NCBI GenBank assembly: GCA_002391185.1
Contig: DGRY01000016.1
Coordinates: 1-8,678 of the forward strand
DNA: 8,678 nt
Direction: 5' to 3'
Origin: Prevotella sp. UBA4376
Lineage (GTDB): Bacteria > Bacteroidota > Bacteroidia > Bacteroidales > Bacteroidaceae
Positions 1 through 4,956 of this stretch are shown piece by piece. Every line of letters begins with the position of its first letter. The first letter of the stretch is position 1. Under the pieces are notes generated by a model. It had not been told where the DNA came from, did no database searches, and saw only the letters and a list, made by a program, of their open reading frames with translations. Position numbers and translations under genes: made by a program.

Positions 1-147
1 TCCAAAGGAGAGGGAGATTAACCAGCTTGCGTTTCTTGCTGCGAAAAGTTCAAAGTTGTTGGTTGATATCCTTTGCACTTATTGTGCAATTGCGCATCAG
101 CGCTAAATTTTCCACGATTAAGCGCAAAGCCCGAACTTGTGAGGGGG

Positions 148-207
148 ATTCTATTTGTAGAAAATCGTTGTGAGCTTGCACACATAAGGTTTTCTGTCAA
201 ATAGAAT
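148..207. repeat. Imperfect inverted repeat, ~17-bp arms
   Basis: ATTCTATTTGTAGAAAA (148-164) is matched on the other strand by TTTTCTGTCAAATAGAAT (190-207). Ten bases are identical, then there is a one-base offset, then six more are identical. The 25-base loop contains the near-palindrome TGTGAGCTTGCACA. There is no T-tract after either arm, so it is not a standard intrinsic terminator. It could be a small dispersed element or a structured RNA segment; nothing here decides between these. Confidence 0.55.
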
Positions 208-257
208 TAAAGGCATAGAAAGATGCCGTTTGTGCTTAATCATTTTCTTTCTTGCGT

Positions 258-303
258 ATAAAAAAAGAGTCGATTGATTACTTTCCGACTGTCAATAACT
301 CTT
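258..303 (-). terminator. Possible minus-strand terminator-like hairpin
   Basis: Read on the minus strand, AAGAGTTATTGA (303-292) pairs imperfectly with the stretch ending TCGACTCTT (277-265), and the run continues into seven T residues. The stem is AT-rich with one bulge, and no minus-strand gene or TAnnTTTG promoter is visible between here and the array at 487-680. It may be fortuitous or the end of an unrecognised short transcript. Confidence 0.25.
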
Positions 304-357
304 CAATTCAAAGCTCCATTGATACAGAGAAAAAGATTAACAAAACAGGGCAAAATC

Positions 358-412
358 ATCTCGAAACCGTCTCGAAGGCATTTAGGAGACATTTAGGAGG
401 AATATAGAAGGG
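358..412. repeat. Five 11-bp phased repeat units
   Basis: The sequence divides into consecutive 11-base units: ATCTCGAAACC, GTCTCGAAGGC, ATTTAGGAGAC, ATTTAGGAGGA and ATATAGAAGGG. Units 1-2 share TCTCGAA and units 3-4 share ATTTAGGAG. Every unit keeps a T at position 2 and GAA or GGA at positions 6-8. A period of 11 places each copy on roughly the same helical face, as in protein-binding arrays. The units are not multiples of three and no frame reads through as a peptide repeat. Function unknown. Confidence 0.5.
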
Positions 413-486
413 TGAAGAAGAAATTGTGCTTTGGAAGAAATATTACAAACGTTCTTTGAAAAGTTTTTTATAATGTTTTTGCAAGA

Positions 487-680
487 CTGTCACCAAGTGT
501 ATTAACTATTTGCTATTCAGGGAAATAAGCGCAAAAAGACTGTCACCAAACTGTCACCGGCTGTCACGTGATAATGTTAAATCAAACTGAGTATAAGCGT
601 GACAGTCTGGTGACAGTTTGGTGACAGTCTTTTAAGATGTATTATCTTGATTATCAGTGCGTTAACTGGTGAGGTGACAG
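487..680. repeat. Palindromic array of eight CTGTCAC(C/G) octamers
   Basis: Plus-strand copies of CTGTCACC or CTGTCACG start at 487, 540, 551 and 561. Minus-strand copies occupy 598-605, 609-616, 620-627 and 673-680. The pairs share one symmetry centre near 583.5, so the outermost copies are placed as symmetrically as the inner ones, with 53-base steps on both sides and 10-11-base steps within each cluster. Bases 534-558 and 609-633 are a perfect 25-bp inverted repeat. The spacers 495-539 and 628-672 are also inverted relatives of each other, with more than half of positions matching (for example TTAAC, TCA, AATA, AAAAGA). It may be a multi-site operator, an iteron-like array or a decayed inverted-repeat element. 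It ends about 65 bp upstream of the promoter at 746. Confidence 0.8.
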
Positions 681-745
681 ACTTTGCGCAGAAAAAAGTT
701 GAGCTACAAGCGAAACTTTAGCCAGTAATAAAAAATAGTCTTTTG

Positions 746-776
746 TTTGATATAATTTAATTTTTTTGTATTTTTG
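746..776 (+). promoter_or_regulatory. Bacteroidota-type promoter for the 827 gene
   Basis: TTTG at 746-749, a 19-bp spacer, then TATTTTTG at 769-776 fit the Bacteroidota -33/-7 consensus (TTTG ... TAnnTTTG). Transcription would start around 782-784, leaving a leader of about 45 nt with AT-rich sequence before the ATG and no Shine-Dalgarno site. Confidence 0.7.
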
Positions 777-826
777 TAAAATGAATGATATAGTTGAATA
801 TTATTGTTAACTAACTTTTAGTAATT

Positions 827-1624
827 ATGAAAAAGATTATTTTGTCTCTAACAGTAGTGCTGTTATCTATTATGAGTGCATCGGCACAGAAATCTTTGGG
901 CTATTTCAATACATTTGGCGTTGGCTTGAATGTTGGTACCGAGGGTATTGGAATGAATGTTGCTGCTCCTCTGGGTAATCATTTTGATGTGAGTGCAGGT
1001 TTTGATGTTATGCCTGCTATAAAATTCAATGCTAACGTGAAAGTTAATACATCAGGAATAAATCTTCCTTATCCTGATGGTACGCCTTTTAATATTAAGG
1101 ATGTGGATGTTCAGGGAAACGTTAAGCGTGTTACTGGTTTTGTGAAATTTGATTATTATCCATTCAATCATTCTTCGTTCTTCATTGCAGCTGGATTCTC
1201 TTATGGTGGTTCGCGCTTGTTGAAGCTGAAAGGACACAGCAATGATATCAGGGATTATTATCAGGCATGGTTGGATGAAGGGAAGACATTTGATGATGTG
1301 AAGATCAATCTTGATCTCGAAGATTTTGAATTACCTGTTGACAAGAATGGTGATGTTGACGGCTATGCAAAGGTAAATGGTTTCCGTCCTTATTTCGGAC
1401 TGGGTTTCGGACGCCTTGTTCCTAAGAAACGTGTTGGTGTGCGTGTGGAACTTGGTGCTCAGTTGCATGGCACTCCAAAACTCTACTACAAAGAGGAGAA
1501 TGGAAGTTATCAAGAACTGCAAAAACTTGATAAGGTGAAGGGCGACGACGACCTTTCTAAGTATATCAATAAAATGAAGGTGTATCCTGTGCTGAAGGTT
1601 ACAGTGAGTGGTAGGATATTGTAA
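827..1624 (+). CDS. Secreted outer-membrane beta-barrel protein, unknown function
   Basis: 265 residues. Residues 1-20 form a Sec signal peptide: two lysines, a hydrophobic core, then ASA before Q21, a typical signal peptidase I site. The mature protein alternates polar and hydrophobic residues and has glycine/aromatic-rich strand-like stretches: GVGLNVGTEGIGMNVAAPLG near 31-50, FFIAAGFSYGG near 118-128 and RPYFGLGFGRLVP near 187-199. The last reads as part of two adjacent strands closing near AQLHGTP (211-217). This is typical of the small 8-strand-type porin-like or OmpW-like proteins of Bacteroidota. A charged insert (about 135-185) is probably a surface loop. The protein ends GRIL rather than with the usual terminal Phe. 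It is transcribed alone from the promoter at 746-776 and is followed by a C-rich hairpin. The barrel assignment is inferred from composition; substrate or partner is unknown. Confidence 0.85.
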   Translation: MKKIILSLTVVLLSIMSASAQKSLGYFNTFGVGLNVGTEGIGMNVAAPLGNHFDVSAGFDVMPAIKFNANVKVNTSGINLPYPDGTPFNIKDVDVQGNVKRVTGFVKFDYYPFNHSSFFIAAGFSYGGSRLLKLKGHSNDIRDYYQAWLDEGKTFDDVKINLDLEDFELPVDKNGDVDGYAKVNGFRPYFGLGFGRLVPKKRVGVRVELGAQLHGTPKLYYKEENGSYQELQKLDKVKGDDDLSKYINKMKVYPVLKVTVSGRIL

Positions 1625-1628
1625 GAAA

Positions 1629-1661
1629 AGCCTCCCCCATCCCCCTCCGATAGGAGGGGGC
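1629..1661. repeat. C-rich/G-rich REP-like hairpin downstream of the barrel gene
   Basis: CCCCCTCC (1641-1648), a GATA loop and GGAGGGGG (1653-1660) form a perfect 8-bp stem. AGCC at 1629-1632 and CT at 1660-1662 lie outside it. No T-run follows, so it is a poor intrinsic terminator, although the stem could protect the transcript 3' end. Its C-block/loop/G-block layout resembles the arms at 7568-7605 and 7807-7844, which suggests one repeat family. The remainder of 1662-1780 holds only AT-rich sequence and promoter-like sites. Confidence 0.6.
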
Positions 1662-1696
1662 TAACAAACCTAATTTCAAAAATTAATTGTATAACA

Positions 1697-1730
1697 TTTC
1701 ATACTATATAATTTCTCTTTCCTAAGTTTG
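1697..1730 (+). promoter_or_regulatory. Candidate upstream operon promoter
   Basis: TAAGTTTG (1723-1730) matches TAnnTTTG exactly. The nearest -33-like element is TTTC (1697-1700) with a 22-bp spacer, longer than usual, so this is weaker than the site at 1792. Confidence 0.35.
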
Positions 1731-1767
1731 CATTTTTGGAAATAATAGTATCTTTTTATTTTCTTTA

Positions 1768-1799
1768 TTTCCCTATTTCCCTTATTATGTGTATATTTG
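1768..1799 (+). promoter_or_regulatory. Candidate operon promoter
   Basis: TATATTTG (1792-1799) matches the -7 consensus exactly. An imperfect -33 (TTTC at 1768-1771) lies 20 bp upstream. The start point would be about 1806, giving a leader of roughly 24 nt before the ATG at 1830. This is the best candidate for driving the five-gene operon. Confidence 0.55.
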
Positions 1800-1829
1800 T
1801 ATCGTTTAAATCAAAACGGTATTATTTAG

Positions 1830-2576
1830 ATGAATTACGCAATTATAGCGGCAGGAGAAGGCTCTCGCCTTTCCCAAGAAGGTGTAAAGGTGCCTAAACC
1901 TTTGGTGAAGATTCAGGATGAATGTCTTATAGATCGTCTCATTCGCATTTTTTTGCAGAATGATGCGGAACATATTTCTGTTATCTGCAATGATTTGACA
2001 AGCCTTGTGAGTGAGCATCTTTTCCGTTTGGAAGAAGATGGATTGAAAGGTTGTCCCGTGCCTCTTGACTTTATTGTTAAAAGCACCCCGAGCTCTATGC
2101 ACAGTTTTTATGAGCTAAGCAAGCGTATGCCAGAAGGACCATTCGTGCTGACTACTGTTGACACTATTTTCCGTGAAGAAGAGTTTGGTAATTATATAGA
2201 GGTTTTCAAGAAATCATTGGCTGATGGTGCCGATGCTTTGATGGGAGTAACTGATTTTGTGGACGATGAAAAGCCACTTTATGTTGGTACTGATGCCGAC
2301 ATGAATGTTACTGGTTTTTATGATAGCAACGATCACGACTGTCGTTTTATTAGTGGTGGCATTTATGGGCTGAATTCAAAGGCAGTTGACACTCTTAACG
2401 ATTGCGTGCAGCGTGGTGAAAGTCGCATGCGCAATTTTCAGCGTGCTCTTGTTGCAGATGAGCGTAAGGTAAAGGCTTATGCCTTTTCAAAGGTGATGGA
2501 TGTTGATCATGCTGCCGATATAGACAAAGCAAATGAGTTTCTTGATGAAAAATGTTCTTGCAATAAGGCGGGCTGA
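1830..2576 (+). CDS. Sugar/polyol-phosphate nucleotidyltransferase (NTP_transferase family)
   Basis: 248 residues, a single GT-A-like domain predicted to join a nucleoside triphosphate to a sugar- or polyol-phosphate, releasing pyrophosphate. Visible motifs: the nucleotide-binding loop AAGEGSRL (7-14), the PKPLV signature (22-26), TTVDT with metal-ligand candidate D111, GGIYG (176-180), and a C-terminal MDVDHAADIDKA (223-234) matching the usual 'DVDTPEDL' metal and product site. There are no hexapeptide repeats and no fused transferase domain. It is the first gene of an overlapping operon whose third gene is a CDP-alcohol phosphatidyltransferase, which favours CTP as donor and a product such as CDP-inositol, by analogy with inositol-1-phosphate cytidylyltransferase. 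The nucleotide and sugar cannot be read from the sequence. The start is the only ATG ahead of the binding loop, and its end overlaps the next gene. Confidence 0.85.
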   Translation: MNYAIIAAGEGSRLSQEGVKVPKPLVKIQDECLIDRLIRIFLQNDAEHISVICNDLTSLVSEHLFRLEEDGLKGCPVPLDFIVKSTPSSMHSFYELSKRMPEGPFVLTTVDTIFREEEFGNYIEVFKKSLADGADALMGVTDFVDDEKPLYVGTDADMNVTGFYDSNDHDCRFISGGIYGLNSKAVDTLNDCVQRGESRMRNFQRALVADERKVKAYAFSKVMDVDHAADIDKANEFLDEKCSCNKAG

Positions 2577-3336
2577 TCAGTTTTCGCCCAATTCGGTTGA
2601 GAAAGACCGTGCCATACTGATGGCTGTTGTGGAAAAACTGGAACAGCCAGTAAGGGTGATGGATGAGGACGAGTATGTGTTACAGCCTCTATCGGCAGAT
2701 TTAATAATCTCTATGGCTCGTCGAAAAGAAACCTTGCAGCAGTTGGCTCAGCAGGAAGAGCTGGGCACAAGGGTGATAAATTCGGCAAAGAGCTTAATTC
2801 GTGCATCGCGCTCGCAACTTCAACAGGCAATGCGTGAACTTGGTGTTGCTCTTCCTGCCACCATGGGCGACCATGGTTATTGGTTAAAGCGTGGTGACAT
2901 GGCTGCACAGAGTGAGCACGATGTAGTGTTTTGTAAAGATGCAGCCGAATTAGCTTCGGCAGAAGCCAACTTCGTTCTCAATGGAATTACCGACTGGGTG
3001 GTGCAAGCTCATGAGCAGGGCGATCTTGTTAAGTGGTATGCTGTGGGCGATGGGTTCTTTAAGTACTATTATCCTGCCGACGATGGCAATTTTAAGTTTG
3101 CCGACGAGAAACGCAATGGTGCTGCCCATCATTATCCATTTGACGCAGAGGCTTTGCACAAGGAAGTGGCAATGGTGGCACGATATATGAATATACAGGT
3201 TTATGGTGGAGATGCCATTGTTAGAGAAGATGGTAGTTTCTGCATAATAGATTTTAATGACTGGCCAAGTTTCTCTCGCTGTGCGAATGAAGCAGCAGAG
3301 GCGATAGCTAAAATAATAAGTTATGACAAAGTTTAA
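2545..3336 (+). CDS. ATP-grasp family protein, possible inositol/polyol (phosphate) kinase
   Basis: 263 residues from the ATG at 2545; an in-frame ATG at 2533 would add MSFL. I prefer 2545 because the protein then opens directly with a beta-strand (KNVLAIRR). ATP-grasp features in order: GTRVINSA (74-81, compare GxxVxN), YWLKRGD with K115 as a candidate ATP lysine, WVVQAHEQGD (151-160) for adenine/hinge contacts, then KWYAVG and FKYYY. GGDAIV (221-226) and IIDFNDWPSF (234-243) supply metal ligands D236 and N238. The IDxNxxP ending resembles inositol-trisphosphate 5/6-kinases (ITPK) and RimK-like ligases. It overlaps the upstream gene by 32 nt and the downstream gene by 14 nt, so it is probably translationally coupled. 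Phosphorylation of inositol or another polyol is inferred from motif and context; a ligase activity is equally compatible with the fold. Confidence 0.78.
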   Translation: MKNVLAIRRADQFSPNSVEKDRAILMAVVEKLEQPVRVMDEDEYVLQPLSADLIISMARRKETLQQLAQQEELGTRVINSAKSLIRASRSQLQQAMRELGVALPATMGDHGYWLKRGDMAAQSEHDVVFCKDAAELASAEANFVLNGITDWVVQAHEQGDLVKWYAVGDGFFKYYYPADDGNFKFADEKRNGAAHHYPFDAEALHKEVAMVARYMNIQVYGGDAIVREDGSFCIIDFNDWPSFSRCANEAAEAIAKIISYDKV

Positions 3337-4258
3337 GGAATTATTACAGGCTTCTTTTAAGTCAAATGATACGGAGGAATGGTTGGATGTGCATTTCACA
3401 CGTCCTATAGGACTTGTTTTTGCTCTATTATGGAACAGGTTTGATGTGCACCCAAATGTGATAACTATTCTTTCTATTTTTCTTGGTGTTGGTGCTGGAG
3501 TGATGTTTGTCTACACCGACCTCGTGCACAACATTATGGGTGTGGTGTTGCTGATGTTTGCTAACTTCTGCGATTCTACCGATGGACAGATGGCTCGTCT
3601 TACTGGAAAGAAAACCCTCATAGGGCGCATGCTCGATGGCTTTTCGGGCGATGTGTGGTTTTTTGCAATATATGTAGCGATAAGTATTCGCCTGATGCCT
3701 CAGAACATTCCTGGTACTGAAACCACATGGGGCATGTGGAGCTGGGTGCTTTGTGTTGTTGCTGGTATTCTGTGCCATTCACCACAGAGTTCTCTGGCCG
3801 ACTATTACCGCCAGATTCATCTTTTCTTCCTGAAAGGTAAAGATGGGTCAGAGCTTGATAACTCGGCTCAGCAGAAAGAGATACTTAATAATCTGCCAAA
3901 GAAAGGGGCTTTCTGGGCTCATGTGTTCTATTATAACTATTGTAACTACTGCCGTTCGCAGGAAAAGCGCACACCCAACTTCCAGCGTTTTTTTGCTTTG
4001 TGGAAGGAGAAAAGTGCTGATATGGATGCTTCTAAGAGAGAAGCCCTTCGTGAAGAGTTCCTTGCATCAAGTCGCAAACTGATGCCTTACACCAATCTGC
4101 TCACTTTTAACCTAAGAGCTATCGTGGTGTATGTTTCTTGTTTACTGAACATTCCATGGGCTTATCCTCTGTTTGAGATTGTTGTGCTCACTATGATGTA
4201 TGTATATATGCACAAGAGTCACGAGGAATTGTCTGACCGTATAAGCCGAAAGCTATGA
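3323..4258 (+). CDS. CDP-alcohol phosphatidyltransferase family protein
   Basis: 311 residues, an integral membrane enzyme expected to transfer a phospho-alcohol from a CDP-activated donor to an alcohol acceptor. Residues 42-59 carry the usual entry (HPNVITILS). The catalytic signature starts D84-S-T-D87-G88-x2-A91-R92, then eight residues to G101-x3-D105. The expected fourth Asp (D-x3-D) is G109, with D110 one residue later (LDGFSGD), a departure from the canonical pattern. Hydrophobic helices lie at about 28-40, 46-64, 69-82, 111-124, 138-152 and 263-296. A polar, lysine-rich cytoplasmic region (about 170-255) is longer than in minimal family members. Context with a nucleotidyltransferase suggests phosphatidylinositol-type or phosphoinositol-ceramide-type synthesis. 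Whether the CDP part is on the lipid or the headgroup is unresolved. Confidence 0.88.
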   Translation: MTKFKELLQASFKSNDTEEWLDVHFTRPIGLVFALLWNRFDVHPNVITILSIFLGVGAGVMFVYTDLVHNIMGVVLLMFANFCDSTDGQMARLTGKKTLIGRMLDGFSGDVWFFAIYVAISIRLMPQNIPGTETTWGMWSWVLCVVAGILCHSPQSSLADYYRQIHLFFLKGKDGSELDNSAQQKEILNNLPKKGAFWAHVFYYNYCNYCRSQEKRTPNFQRFFALWKEKSADMDASKREALREEFLASSRKLMPYTNLLTFNLRAIVVYVSCLLNIPWAYPLFEIVVLTMMYVYMHKSHEELSDRISRKL

Positions 4259-4956
4259 TAAAAGGATATCTTTTCGATTATGGTGCTACATTAGATACTG
4301 CAGGTTGTCATTGGGGTAAGATGCTGTGGCATGCTTATGAAGAAATAGGTGTGCCCGTTGTGGAACAGGATTTTCGTGATGCCTATGTCAATGCCGAGCG
4401 ACGTATAGACCGTGAGAACGTTGTGACTGCTGATTTTACATTCTATTGCACGCTGAGCGTGAAGTTGCAGTTTCAGTTGGATTATCTAATTGAAAATGGT
4501 AAGTTGCAGGCAAGTGAACAGCAGACGAAAGAATGGCATTCTAAGTTGCTTGAAACACTCTATTCACGTGTTAAAGCGATAACGGCACATAGTTGCGAAG
4601 TGCTTGAAGAACTGAGAAAGCTAAATTTTCCAATGGTTCTTGTGAGCAATTTCTATGGAAACGTGGAAACGGTGCTTGAAGAATTTGGTTTCTCAACCTT
4701 TTTCAAGACGGTGATAGAAAGTGCCAGGGTGGGCATTCGTAAACCCGATCCTCGCATATATGAACTCGGCGTTAAGGCTCTTGGACTTGCACCTGAGGAG
4801 GTTGTTGTTGTTGGCGACAGTTTTCCCAAGGATATATTACCAGCAAAGACGATAGGCTGCAAGGCTTATTGGTTCAAGGGTGAAGGTTGGAAAGATGAGA
4901 ATTATGATGAGTCTATCCCCGATAGGGTGATAACAGATATAAGAGAGGTAATATGA
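4255..4956 (+). CDS. HAD-superfamily hydrolase-like protein with atypical motif I
   Basis: 233 residues, soluble, with a Rossmannoid HAD core and a helical C1 cap (about 15-105). Motif I is FDYGAT (7-12): the nucleophile D8 is present, but the second Asp used as general acid/base in phosphatases (DxDxT) is G10. Motif II is VLVSN (128-132, S131), motif III is K163 in RKPDP, and motif IV is VVGDSFPKD with D188 and D193, so the rest of the active site is intact. It starts with a 4-nt ATGA overlap with the transferase gene and ends with another into the next gene, so it is firmly part of the operon. Dephosphorylation of a headgroup or lipid intermediate would be the natural role, but the missing Asp makes a slower, different or regulatory function possible. 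Confidence 0.85.
   Translation: MIKGYLFDYGATLDTAGCHWGKMLWHAYEEIGVPVVEQDFRDAYVNAERRIDRENVVTADFTFYCTLSVKLQFQLDYLIENGKLQASEQQTKEWHSKLLETLYSRVKAITAHSCEVLEELRKLNFPMVLVSNFYGNVETVLEEFGFSTFFKTVIESARVGIRKPDPRIYELGVKALGLAPEEVVVVGDSFPKDILPAKTIGCKAYWFKGEGWKDENYDESIPDRVITDIREVI

Larger units (their letters stand above)
1..826. other. Gene-free, repeat-rich intergenic region
   Basis: No reading frame here looks like a real protein. The first 16 bases (TCCAAAGGAGAGGGAG) look like the loop and right arm of a C-rich/G-rich hairpin cut off by the window edge, like those at 1629-1661 and 7568-7605. Small hairpins are visible at 73-89 (TTGCAC/GTGCAA) and 212-227 (GGCAT/ATGCC). The larger structures are listed separately: an inverted repeat at 148-207, a hairpin at 261-303, 11-bp phased units at 358-412, a palindromic octamer array at 487-680, and a promoter at 746-776. 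I see no tRNA, rRNA or riboswitch that I recognise. Confidence 0.6.

Noticed and set aside
18..200. 60-residue minus-strand reading frame
   Set aside because: No recognisable domain and no TAnnTTTG promoter. It overlaps an inverted repeat and sits in a repeat-like region; more likely a chance frame in repeated sequence.
487..680. Plasmid-type replication origin with iterons
   Set aside because: Octamers are palindromically arranged rather than in a long direct array, and no replication initiator gene is in the window.
2950..3399. 149-residue minus-strand frame
   Set aside because: Lies opposite the ATP-grasp and transferase genes, both of which have clear family motifs; composition is not protein-like.
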